NCBI GenBank assembly: GCA_902618245.1
Contig: CACMZR010000013.1
Coordinates: 1-44,614 of the forward strand
Direction: 5' to 3'
DNA length: 44,614 nt
From: an uncultured Bacteroidota bacterium
GTDB taxonomy: Bacteria > Bacteroidota > Bacteroidia > Flavobacteriales > Flavobacteriaceae
The notes under the pieces were generated by a model that made no database searches, was not told where the DNA came from, and was given only the letters and a program-made list of their open reading frames with translations. Numbering within the stretch: the stretch's first letter is position 1; each line of letters starts with the position of its first letter. Positions 16,112-25,500 of the stretch are shown piece after piece. The position numbers and the translations under genes were made by a program.

Positions 16112-16144
16112 CAAATTTAATTTTATTTTTTTAAAAACATCAAA
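16112..16144 (-). promoter_or_regulatory. Bacteroidota-type promoter for rpmE2
   Basis: Minus-strand TTTG (16144-16141), 21 bp spacer, then TAAATTTG (16119-16112), which fits the -33/-7 consensus TTTG-N19-21-TAnnTTTG. The -7 element ends 16 bp before the start codon. Confidence 0.62.
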
Positions 16145-16191
16145 CCCATTTTTTTTTTTTTAATTTCGAAATGAATTTAAATCAATAAATT

Positions 16192-16716
16192 ATGGGAGAA
16201 TCATCTACTTCAATTAAAACAATTATAATCAACTTCGGTATAATTTTAGGTTTAACGTCGGTTGTATTTCAACTTATGCTATATTTTTTTGATATGCATT
16301 ATAAAAATGATACTACTGCTGGTATGATATCCCTCATTATAATGATTGGAATTCTTATTTACAGCTTTATTCAATTTAAAAAAGCTAATGAAGGTTTTAT
16401 TTCCCTGAGTGAAGCTTTGAAAATTGGATTAGGAGTTTCCCTTTTATCTGGATTTATAAGTATTATATATACCCAAATTTTAGTAAATTTTTTAGATCCA
16501 GAAACCATGAATAAGTCTTTAAATTTGACTATAGAGAATATGCGGATTCAAAACCCTGAAATGCCAAAGGAAGCGCTTGAAAGTGTTCGATCCATTCAAA
16601 AAAAAATGTCTTCTCCTTTAATTTTTTCAGCTATACAGATAATTTTTGCATTATTTTTTGGGTTTGTAATATCACTAATTGGAGGCCTAGTTGTGAAAAA
16701 ATCAAAACCTGAGTAA
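16192..16716 (+). CDS. DUF4199 family membrane protein
   Basis: 174 residues with four membrane helices: about 10-32, 42-62, 78-100 and 144-168. The layout, with a helix pair, IQFKKANEGFISLSEALKIG loop, third helix, amphipathic region with ENMRIQNPEMPKE, and last helix, is that of DUF4199, a Bacteroidota family of unknown function that often sits beside a family 2 glycosyltransferase, as here (24 bp gap). It may therefore be part of an envelope-glycan unit, but no activity is known. Confidence 0.82.
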   Translation: MGESSTSIKTIIINFGIILGLTSVVFQLMLYFFDMHYKNDTTAGMISLIIMIGILIYSFIQFKKANEGFISLSEALKIGLGVSLLSGFISIIYTQILVNFLDPETMNKSLNLTIENMRIQNPEMPKEALESVRSIQKKMSSPLIFSAIQIIFALFFGFVISLIGGLVVKKSKPE

Positions 16717-16727
16717 GCCAAATTTTG

Positions 16728-16735
16728 TAATTTTG
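16728..16735 (+). promoter_or_regulatory. Putative -7 promoter element just before the glycosyltransferase
   Basis: TAATTTTG fits TAnnTTTG and lies in the 24 bp gap, ending five bases before the ATG at 16741. If active it would give a near-leaderless transcript in addition to read-through from DUF4199. Confidence 0.35.
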
Positions 16736-16740
16736 CTGTT

Positions 16741-17694
16741 ATGCAAAATTCTGCTTTAGTTTCTATTGTAGTTCCTCTTTTAGATGAGGAGGAATCTTTA
16801 GTGAAACTTAGTAATTGGATTTTTGAATCGCTTAAAGGATGTGAATTTAGTTTTGAAATTATTTTTGTAGATGATGGTAGCGAAGACTCTTCATGGGATA
16901 TAATTATTGAGCTATCTAAAAAGTTCAAAAACATAAGTGGTATTAGATTCACAAAAAATTATGGAAAGTCACAGGCTTTACACGCTGGTTTTGAAAGTGC
17001 GAGAGGTGATTTTATTGTAACACTCGACGCTGATCTTCAGGATTCACCTGAAGAGATAACTAAAATGATTGATCTTCTAAATGATGGTTATGATCTAATA
17101 TCGGGTTGGAAAAAAAAACGATACGATTCCATTTTATTTAAAAATTTACCCTCTAAACTTTTTAATTGGGCAGCAAGACGTGTTTCAGGAATAAAATTAC
17201 ACGATTTTAACTGTGGCATAAAAGCCTACAAAAAAGAGGTAGCAAAAACTATTAATATTTATGGTGAAATGCATAGGTTTATTCCAGTTCTTGCTGCACA
17301 AGAGGGATTTAATAAAATTGGAGAGCAAATTGTAAAACACCAAGCACGTCAGTTTGGAAAAACTAAATTTGGTTCAGACCGTTTTTTTAGAGGTTTTTTT
17401 GACCTTCTAACTATTTGGTTTATAAATAAGTTTGGTAAAAGACCAATGCACTTTTTTGGTTTATGGGGCAGCTTTATGCTTCTTATTGGTTTTGCATTTA
17501 CTGCTTATCTTGGATTTGAAAAACTCTTTTTATTCAAAGAGGCGAGATTAATCACTAGTCGCCCAGAATTTTATATTTCTCTTACTTTAATGTTGTTAGG
17601 TAGCCAATTTTTTATAGCAGGTTTTTTAGGTGAAATTATCCTAAAAAACAGAAAGACTACTAGTGAATATAAAATTAAAGAACAGACATTTTAA
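16741..17694 (+). CDS. Membrane-anchored family 2 glycosyltransferase (DPM1/ArnC-like)
   Basis: 317 residues. GT-A catalytic domain 1-225: VVPLLDEEESL (10-20), FVDDGSEDSS (42-51, nucleotide-binding aspartates), KNYGKSQALHAGF (72-84) and the DXD-type DADLQDS (96-102) that binds metal and nucleotide sugar. HDFNCGIKAY and the basic QARQFGKTKFGSDRF segment are typical of polyprenyl-phosphate transferases. Two C-terminal membrane helices (about 238-260 and 277-300) anchor it. It probably transfers a sugar to a polyprenyl phosphate; the donor cannot be named. Its stop codon abuts the next gene's ATG. Confidence 0.88.
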   Translation: MQNSALVSIVVPLLDEEESLVKLSNWIFESLKGCEFSFEIIFVDDGSEDSSWDIIIELSKKFKNISGIRFTKNYGKSQALHAGFESARGDFIVTLDADLQDSPEEITKMIDLLNDGYDLISGWKKKRYDSILFKNLPSKLFNWAARRVSGIKLHDFNCGIKAYKKEVAKTINIYGEMHRFIPVLAAQEGFNKIGEQIVKHQARQFGKTKFGSDRFFRGFFDLLTIWFINKFGKRPMHFFGLWGSFMLLIGFAFTAYLGFEKLFLFKEARLITSRPEFYISLTLMLLGSQFFIAGFLGEIILKNRKTTSEYKIKEQTF

Positions 17695-19398
17695 ATGAGT
17701 TTAGAAGAAACGATTTTAGAATGGTTTTCACCTCCATTTGATAGAAATGTTAGAGACGCGATACTCTTATTAAAAAAAGAACCAAAAAAATTAGAAGATG
17801 CTTTCTACACCTCTTTAAACTTTGGAACAGGTGGTATTCGTGGAATAATGGGTGTTGGAACTAACAGGATTAATAAGTATACCCTTGGAAAGTGTACTCA
17901 AGGATTATCTAATTTCTTGAAAAAAAAATATTCAGGCGAAAAAATTAAAACTGTAGTTGCATATGATTGTCGTAATCAAAGTAGAAATTTTGCACATGAT
18001 GTCGCAGATGTATTAACTGCAAATGGAATTTACTGCTATTTGTTTAGTGACCTTAGACCAACACCTGAATTATCCTTTTGCATTAGATATTTAAAAGCCA
18101 ATTGCGGTATTGTATTAACAGCATCACACAACCCCCCTGAATACAATGGATATAAGGTGTACGGCGAAGATGGGGGTCAATTAGTCCCTCCGGATGACAT
18201 TTTAGTCACAAAAGAAATCAATGATATAAAATACAATGCAATTTTATTTAATAGAAATAAAAAACTATTAAACTACATTGATAATGAAATTGATAACGAA
18301 TATCACAAAATTGTTCTTCAAGAGGCTCAAATGAATCAAAAAAAACAGGAAGAGCTAAGGGTTGTTTTCACTCCAATTCATGGCACATCCATAACTGCTA
18401 TTCCTCAAGTTTTAAAAAAAGCAGGCTATAAAAAAATTTATATAGTTAAAGAACAAGAAAAGCCTGATGGCAATTTCTCTACAGTTAGTTCTCCAAATCC
18501 GGAAGAAAAAGAAGCACTTAAGATGGCTGTAGACCTAGCAGATAAGAAAAATGCTGACATTGTTATTGGAACAGACCCAGATGCAGACCGCTTGGGAATA
18601 GCTATTCGTGATTCAAAAGATGATTGGTATTATCTAAATGGTAACCAGATAATGACTGTTTTAACCGAATATTTACTTTCTAAAAAAAAGGCAATAAAAC
18701 AATTAAATTCTAAGAATTTTATTGCATCAACTATAGTTTCTTCTCCTATAATCAAAATTATAGCGAATGCATATGATATAAAACACATGTACTGTTTAAC
18801 AGGATTTAAATGGATCGCTAAACTTATTAAAGATCATCCTGAATTAGAATACGTTTGCGGTGGAGAAGAAAGTTTTGGATTTTTGGTTGGAAATAAAGTT
18901 CGAGATAAGGATGCTATTTCAGCCTCATTACTTGCATGTGAATTAGCATCAGAATTGAAATCGCAAAATAATAGTATCTATAAATTTTTAATCAACTGTT
19001 ATAAAAAATATGGAATTTATAATGAAAGATTAAAATCCATAACAAAGGAAGGTAAGGAGGGTTTAGAAGAAATAAAAAATATAATGGCTAAATTCAGAAA
19101 AAATCCACCTCTGCAAATAGCTGGAATTAACACAATTATAGTTGAAGATTATTCTCAAAGAACCATCTTAGATTTGAAAAGTGGTAAAAAAGAGAGTATT
19201 TCTCTTCCAAAGTCAGATGTTTTAATATTTATTTTAGAAGATAAAAGTAGAATTGGACTGAGACCAAGTGGTACAGAACCAAAGATAAAGTTTTATTTTT
19301 CAGTTTGCGACAACTATAAACCAAACGTTACATGGGAAAAACAACAACAAATACTTAACAAAAAGATTGATTTACTATTAAATGACATAATCCCTTAA
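17695..19398 (+). CDS. Phosphohexomutase (phosphoglucomutase/phosphomannomutase family)
   Basis: 567 residues, the long bacterial PGM form. Catalytic phosphoserine loop TASHNPPEYNGYK (142-154, Ser144), metal-binding DPDADR (294-299), sugar-specificity region CGGEESFG, and the C-terminal phosphate-binding RPSGTEPKIKFYFS. GTGGIRG (45-51) is the N-terminal signature. It interconverts hexose 1- and 6-phosphates, supplying precursors for nucleotide sugars. Start follows the glycosyltransferase stop with no gap, and its stop overlaps the next start by one base, so the run is translationally linked. Confidence 0.93.
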   Translation: MSLEETILEWFSPPFDRNVRDAILLLKKEPKKLEDAFYTSLNFGTGGIRGIMGVGTNRINKYTLGKCTQGLSNFLKKKYSGEKIKTVVAYDCRNQSRNFAHDVADVLTANGIYCYLFSDLRPTPELSFCIRYLKANCGIVLTASHNPPEYNGYKVYGEDGGQLVPPDDILVTKEINDIKYNAILFNRNKKLLNYIDNEIDNEYHKIVLQEAQMNQKKQEELRVVFTPIHGTSITAIPQVLKKAGYKKIYIVKEQEKPDGNFSTVSSPNPEEKEALKMAVDLADKKNADIVIGTDPDADRLGIAIRDSKDDWYYLNGNQIMTVLTEYLLSKKKAIKQLNSKNFIASTIVSSPIIKIIANAYDIKHMYCLTGFKWIAKLIKDHPELEYVCGGEESFGFLVGNKVRDKDAISASLLACELASELKSQNNSIYKFLINCYKKYGIYNERLKSITKEGKEGLEEIKNIMAKFRKNPPLQIAGINTIIVEDYSQRTILDLKSGKKESISLPKSDVLIFILEDKSRIGLRPSGTEPKIKFYFSVCDNYKPNVTWEKQQQILNKKIDLLLNDIIP

Positions 19399-21224
19399 TG
19401 TTTACATCTTTAATTAAAATACTTCGTTTTGGTTACCCTTATAAAGCTTTTGCATTTTTAAATATTTTTTTTAATCTACTTTATGCGTTTTTTAGCGCAC
19501 TGTCCTTCGTTTCACTAATACCAATGCTTAAAGTACTTTTCAATACAAATAAAAATAATTTTGTTGAGGCGGAATATAAAGGTATAATGAATATTCACAT
19601 TTATGTAAAGGAAAGCATTAAGAACTATTTATCAAAAAGACTTGAAGAAGATGTTGAATCAACATTAGTATTTAGTATAAGCTTAGTCATTGTGCTTTTT
19701 CTACTGAAAAATATTTGCAATTATTTAGCATTATTTTTTATAACATTTTTAAAAAATGGTATTCTTAAGGATTTAAGAAACGCTACTTACAATAAAATTA
19801 TTCATTTCCCAATATCCTATTTTAATAAAAAAAGTAAAGGAGATCTAATTACGAGAGTTACAAGTGATGTCAACGAAATTCAAAATTCATATTTGTCAAT
19901 TTTAGAATTGATCTTTAGGGAACCATTCACTATACTATTTTCTTTATTGGTTATGTTTTTTTTTAGCATTAAGCTTACTCTTTTTGTTTTAGTTTTTGTT
20001 CCCTTATCAGGACTAATTATCTCAAGTATTGGAAAACGTTTAAAAATTGATTCATCAAAAATTCAACAAAAACAGGGTGATTTTATTTCCATCCTGAATG
20101 AAACAATAAACGGGCAAAGAATCATTAAATCATCAAATGCAATTCCTTTATTTAAAGAAAAGTTTTACAGGGCTTCAAAAAGTTTTTACCTCTTTTCAAA
20201 TAAACTATATCAGAGGTCAAGCCTTGCTGGACCAGTAAGTGAATTTCTAGGTGTAGTTGCCATTGGAATTTTATTGTGGTTTGGCGGAAATATGGTACTT
20301 GTTGAGGGTAATCTCTCAAATACTACATTTTTAGTTTACATTGGATTAGCTTACAATATATTAACGCCAGCAAAAGGCATGAGTAAGTCAAGCTATTCGA
20401 TACAAAAAGGAATTGCTGCTGCTGATCGTATACAAGAAATTCTTGATTTAAATTATGTGCTGAAAGATGACAAAAATGCAATCCCAAAAAATAAATTAGA
20501 AAAAAATATTGTCTTTGACAAAGTATGGTTTAACTATGAAAATCGAACTGTAATAAATGATCTTAGTTTTGAAATTAAGAAAGGTGAAGTAGTAGCCTTA
20601 ATTGGTCCATCTGGAAGCGGAAAAACAACTTTAACACATTTATTAAATCGCTTTTATGATGTTGATAAAGGGAACTTAAAAATAGATGGTATCCCTTATA
20701 AAAAAATTCTACTAAAAAGTCTTTACGAAATGATAGGGACTGTTACTCAAGACCCAATCCTTTTTAATGATAGCATATACAATAATATATTGCTTGGAAA
20801 AAAAAACGCTAAGCAGACTGAAATTTTGAATGCTTCCAAAGTTGCAAATGCTCATGAATTTATAAAGAAACTTCCCAAAGGTTATCAAACAAATATTGGA
20901 GAATTGGGCAATAAACTTTCGGGAGGTGAAAAGCAACGTATAACAATTGCAAGAGCATTGCTTAAAGATCCTGACCTACTAATACTCGATGAAGCGACTT
21001 CTGCTCTGGATTCAGAAGCAGAAATGAAAGTACAACAGGCTCTTGATAAATTAATGAAAAACAGAACTTCATTGATTATTGCTCATAAAATTTCGACAAT
21101 TAAAAAGGCTGATACTATTTTGATTTTAGATAAAGGCAAAATTATTAATTCGGGAAAACATGAAGAACTATTAGTAAAAAGTAGTTATTACAAAAGTTGG
21201 GTTAAAAAACAGCAAATAAACTAA
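19398..21224 (+). CDS. MsbA-like ABC exporter (fused permease and ATPase)
   Basis: 608 residues. The N-terminal half (about 15-335) holds six membrane helices of the type I exporter fold. The nucleotide-binding domain has Walker A GPSGSGKTT (about 402-410), signature LSGGEKQR (about 507-514), Walker B LLILDEATSALDSE (about 525-538) and the switch histidine in IIAHKIST. Half-transporters of this kind dimerise and export lipids or drugs; MsbA flips lipid A-core. The overlap TAATG with the mutase gene and the glycosyltransferase nearby suggest a lipid-linked glycan or lipid substrate, but this is inference. Confidence 0.9.
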   Translation: MFTSLIKILRFGYPYKAFAFLNIFFNLLYAFFSALSFVSLIPMLKVLFNTNKNNFVEAEYKGIMNIHIYVKESIKNYLSKRLEEDVESTLVFSISLVIVLFLLKNICNYLALFFITFLKNGILKDLRNATYNKIIHFPISYFNKKSKGDLITRVTSDVNEIQNSYLSILELIFREPFTILFSLLVMFFFSIKLTLFVLVFVPLSGLIISSIGKRLKIDSSKIQQKQGDFISILNETINGQRIIKSSNAIPLFKEKFYRASKSFYLFSNKLYQRSSLAGPVSEFLGVVAIGILLWFGGNMVLVEGNLSNTTFLVYIGLAYNILTPAKGMSKSSYSIQKGIAAADRIQEILDLNYVLKDDKNAIPKNKLEKNIVFDKVWFNYENRTVINDLSFEIKKGEVVALIGPSGSGKTTLTHLLNRFYDVDKGNLKIDGIPYKKILLKSLYEMIGTVTQDPILFNDSIYNNILLGKKNAKQTEILNASKVANAHEFIKKLPKGYQTNIGELGNKLSGGEKQRITIARALLKDPDLLILDEATSALDSEAEMKVQQALDKLMKNRTSLIIAHKISTIKKADTILILDKGKIINSGKHEELLVKSSYYKSWVKKQQIN

Positions 21225-21256
21225 ACTATAAGTTTTCATAATATATTTAATTAAAA

Positions 21257-22468
21257 ATGAAATTATACAGAAATCTTGCCGACGGAATAGTAGAAGGAGT
21301 GCAAGAAATTCTCGGAAATAGAGGGGCCTTAAGACCCACGCTTAAAAATATTTTAATAAAAAATCGTAAATGGGGATCTAATGACAGAAAATTAGTCGGT
21401 AAAGGAATAATAGAGATAATAAGGTGGAAAAGAAAATTTGATGTAATTGGAAAATTAAATGTCAAATCAAAAAATTACTATAAGAATCTATTAGTTGTTT
21501 GGAGCATCTATAATGATATTGAATTCGAAGAGAGTTTAACTTTTTCTGAATTGAAAAAAGATAATATCTGCAAAAACATTTCAATAACAAATTCCAAAAG
21601 AGCATTTAAAAATTCCATTCCGGATTGGCTAGACAGTTTGGGAATGAAAACTTATGGAAAAGTAATTTGGGAGAAAGAAATTCAAGCTTTAAACAGACCC
21701 GCAAAATTATTCTTAAGAACAAATACCTTAAAAACTAATGTAAAAAAACTTCAAGCCTATTTAAAAGAAAACCATAAAATTAACACAAATAAAGTTTCAA
21801 ATATTCCAAATGCTTTAGTTGTAGAAGAAAATAAGATATTAACTCATTTAGATATATATAAAAAGGGGTGGTTTGAAATTCAGGATTTGAATTCACAAAA
21901 AATATCAATTTTTACAAATCCAAAACCAAATATGCTAATAATTGATACTTGTGCAGGTAGTGGTGGAAAAACCCTTCATCTTGCTACAATTATGAGAAAT
22001 AAGGGTAGAATTATAGCTACTGATTCTTCAGATAGAAAAAGAAAACAACTAGAAAACCGGTTAAAAAAAAATGGTATTTCTATAGTTGAATACCTAAATA
22101 TTGAAAATAAAGGCCTGTTAAAAAAATACTATAATTCTGCAAATATTGTAATTATAGATGCTCCTTGCAGTGGACTTGGTGTTTTGAAGAGAAATCCTGC
22201 CGCAAAATGGCACATAAACCCTAACCGCATCAGACAGCTAGTTGGTATTCAAAAACAAATTCTTCAGGATTACGCCACTCTTGTTAAAAGTGGAGGTAAT
22301 CTTATATATGCCACATGTACAATTTTTCCAAATGAGAATCAAAACCAGATTAAAAATTTTTTAAAATCTAAGATTGGACTTGAATTCAATTTAGAAAAGC
22401 AAGAAATTTTACTATCCCAAAATACTAATGGGGATGGATTTTATATGGCAAAATTATTAAAGTCTTAA
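21257..22468 (+). CDS. RsmB/NOP family 16S rRNA m5C methyltransferase
   Basis: 403 residues. The C-terminal SAM-dependent domain shows motif I DTCAGSGGKTLHLA (about 231-244), motif IV IDAPCSGLGVLKRNPAAKWH (about 301-320) and motif VI YATCTIFPNENQNQI (about 351-365); the two cysteines PC and TC are the RNA m5C catalytic pair. The N-terminal part is shorter and more divergent than E. coli RsmB, so the target (C967 or another position) is not certain. It follows the ABC exporter by 32 bp and is likely the last gene of that operon, given the hairpin after it. Confidence 0.88.
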   Translation: MKLYRNLADGIVEGVQEILGNRGALRPTLKNILIKNRKWGSNDRKLVGKGIIEIIRWKRKFDVIGKLNVKSKNYYKNLLVVWSIYNDIEFEESLTFSELKKDNICKNISITNSKRAFKNSIPDWLDSLGMKTYGKVIWEKEIQALNRPAKLFLRTNTLKTNVKKLQAYLKENHKINTNKVSNIPNALVVEENKILTHLDIYKKGWFEIQDLNSQKISIFTNPKPNMLIIDTCAGSGGKTLHLATIMRNKGRIIATDSSDRKRKQLENRLKKNGISIVEYLNIENKGLLKKYYNSANIVIIDAPCSGLGVLKRNPAAKWHINPNRIRQLVGIQKQILQDYATLVKSGGNLIYATCTIFPNENQNQIKNFLKSKIGLEFNLEKQEILLSQNTNGDGFYMAKLLKS

Positions 22469-22516
22469 CATTTCATTCAATTGTGAATAACTCTACAACA
22501 ACTTAGGAAATATATG

Positions 22517-22564
22517 AACTTATTGAAGAAAAAATTTTCGATAAATAAGTTATTTTTATTTTTC
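22517..22564 (+). terminator. Possible terminator between the methyltransferase gene and purL
   Basis: AACTTATT (22517-22524) and AATAAGTT (22544-22551) are perfectly complementary, with a possible inner stem GAAAA/TTTTC, followed by a T-rich run to 22564. It ends 14 bp before the purL ATG. Confidence 0.45.
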
Positions 22565-22578
22565 AAAGGATTATACTT

Positions 22579-25500
22579 ATGCTATTGTTTTTTGGCGAGA
22601 AAAAAACCAAGATTTTTGTAGTCCAAACTAATTCTGACCTTTCAGTCGTAAACATCAAAAAACTTGAGTGGCTTTTTCAGGAAGCACCATTTATAAATTC
22701 CCAAGAAATTAAAGGTGCCTTTATTGGACCTCGAGCTTCGATGGTCTCCCCTTGGAGTACAAATGCTGTAGAGATTACTCAAAATATGGGAATAAAAGAT
22801 ATCCTTCGGATTGAAAAATTTCATTCAAAATCAACAATAAAAAGTGTTGATCCAATGCTGTATTCAGAATATAAGGGTTTAGATCAAAACATTTTTGATG
22901 TTGACATCAAACCTGATAATATTATCAATATAAAAGATATTGCTGAATATAATTTAACAGAAGGATTAGCTTTAAGTGATGATGAAGTCAAATATCTTAA
23001 TGATCTTTCTAAAACTCTAGGTAGATTTCTTACGGACTCTGAAGTTTTTGGATTTTCACAAGTTAATTCAGAACACTGCCGGCATAAAATCTTTAATGGT
23101 AAGTTCGTAATTAATGGGAAACCAAAGGAAAATAGTCTTTTTGAATTAATTAAAAAAACATCGAAAAAAAATCCAAACAATATTGTATCAGCATACAAAG
23201 ATAATGTCGCTTTTATTGAAGGACCAGAGATTGAACAATTTGTACCAAAAGACGCCACTACACCTAGTAACTTTTCTAAAGAAAAAATTAAAAGTGTTAT
23301 ATCACTAAAGGCAGAAACACACAATTTCCCTACTACTGTAGAACCCTTTAATGGTGCAGCGACAGGATCAGGGGGTGAAATAAGAGATAGATTAGCTGGT
23401 GGTAAAGGCTCTTTACCTTTAGCAGGAACTGCCGTATACATGACTTCATATTCTCGTATCCAAAAAAATTCTAAAAAAGAATCATTTGCTGAACGTGATT
23501 GGCTATATCAAAATCCAACAGATATACTAATTAAAGCTTCTAATGGGGCTTCTGACTTTGGAAATAAATTTGGACAACCACTTATAGCAGGTTCTATCTT
23601 AACTTTTGAGCATAAAGAAAATAACCAACTATTAGGGTATGACAAAGTTATAATGCTTGCTGGCGGAGTTGGTTATGGTAAAAAGCATGAAGCAGAAAAA
23701 GGTGTTCCAAAAAAAGGTGACAAGATTATTATTTTGGGTGGAGATAATTATCGCATTGGAATGGGTGGTGCTGCTGTTTCTTCTGCAGACACAGGTAAAT
23801 ACGGCAATATACTTGAACTTAATGCTGTTCAACGTTCAAATCCAGAAATGCAAAAACGTGTATCTAACGTTATTAGAGCTCTAGTTGAGAGTGACATAAA
23901 TCCAATAGTTTCTATTCATGATCATGGAGCAGGAGGACATTTGAATTGTCTATCTGAATTAGTCGAAAACACTGGAGGTATAATTGAAATTGATTCTCTT
24001 CCATTGGGGGATCCTACACTATCAGCCAAAGAAATAATTGGTAACGAATCACAGGAAAGGATGGGATTAATAATATCTCCCAAAGACACTAAAAAATTAA
24101 AGAAAATAGCTGAGAGAGAAAGAGCCCCATTATACATAGTAGGTGAAGTTACATGTGATGAAAGACTTATATTTAAAAATGAAACTAAAAAAGAAATTCC
24201 AATTGATTTGGATCTTTCTGCTTTATTTGGTAGTTCACCAAAAACAATAATGCACGACTTTTCAGTTTTTCGAGAATTTAAAACAATCCCTTATTCACAG
24301 AACAAACTTTTAAGCTATATAAAACAAGTACTCCAACTAGAGGCTGTAGCATGTAAAGATTGGCTTACTAATAAAGTTGATCGATGTGTTACTGGAAGAG
24401 TAGCTCAGCAACAATGTGTAGGTGAGTTACAGCTACCATTAAGTAACTGCGGAGTTGTATCATTAGATTATACAGGTAATAAAGGGATTGCTACATCTAT
24501 TGGGCATGCACCGATTAGTGGATTGATTGATTCCAGAAAAGGAAGCAAAAATTCAATTGCAGAAGCACTTACAAACATTGTTTTTGCACCACTTGAAAAG
24601 GGAATTCATAGTATATCGTTATCTGCTAATTGGATGTGGCCTTGCAATAACCCAGGTGAAGACTCGCGTTTATATGAAGCTGTTGAGGAGTGTTCAAAGT
24701 TTGCAATTGATTTAGGTATAAATATTCCTACCGGCAAGGATTCACTGTCAATGAAACAAAAATATTCAAATTATGATGTCTTATCTCCAGGAACTGTTAT
24801 AATATCAGCAGCTGGTCAATGTTCAGATGTGAAAAATATAATTAAACCAGTAGCCACTGCCAAGGGAGGAGAAATTTTTTATGTTGATTTTTCTCAAGAT
24901 GAATTTTATTTAGGTGGTTCATCTTTCGCGCAGAGTCAAGAGTGTATTGGAAATGATACCCCTGGTGTTACAGATCCTGTTTATTTTAAAAGGGCATTTA
25001 ATACTGTACAAGATCACATAAAAGCTGGCAAAATTTCAGCAGGCCACGATATTGGATCAGGAGGTTTAATAACTTCTTTACTTGAGCTTTGCTTTCCGTC
25101 TTTAAATATTGGAATGGACCTTGACTTTTCCTGCCTTGAAGAGACTGATTTGGTGAAAATTTTATTTTCTGAAAAAGTTGGTCTTATTCTACAATCAAAT
25201 TTTGATCTAAATAGCTCATTTTCAAAAAGTGGAATAAAAGCATTTAAAATAGGATTTGTTAATCAAAGCAGCTCATTAAAAATTGGGGATAATAATATTT
25301 CAATTAATGAAATGCGAAAGGAATGGATGAAAACATCTACACAATTTGAATTGAAACAAACTAATAGTGAATTGGCTTTACTTCGTCTAGATAATGTAAT
25401 CAAACAGCCTCTAAAGTATAGGTTTCCAAGTAAATTCTCTGGAAAAAGACCCCTTCAAAAAATAAAGAGATTAAATGCAGCAGTAATAAGAGAAAAAGGG

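Noticed and set aside
16596-16952. 118-codon open frame on the minus strand across the DUF4199/GT2 junction
   Set aside because: It is antisense to two well-supported genes and has no family features.
22884-23441. 185-codon open frame on the minus strand inside purL
   Set aside because: purL is intact and strongly conserved in the other strand; the antisense frame has no recognisable motifs.
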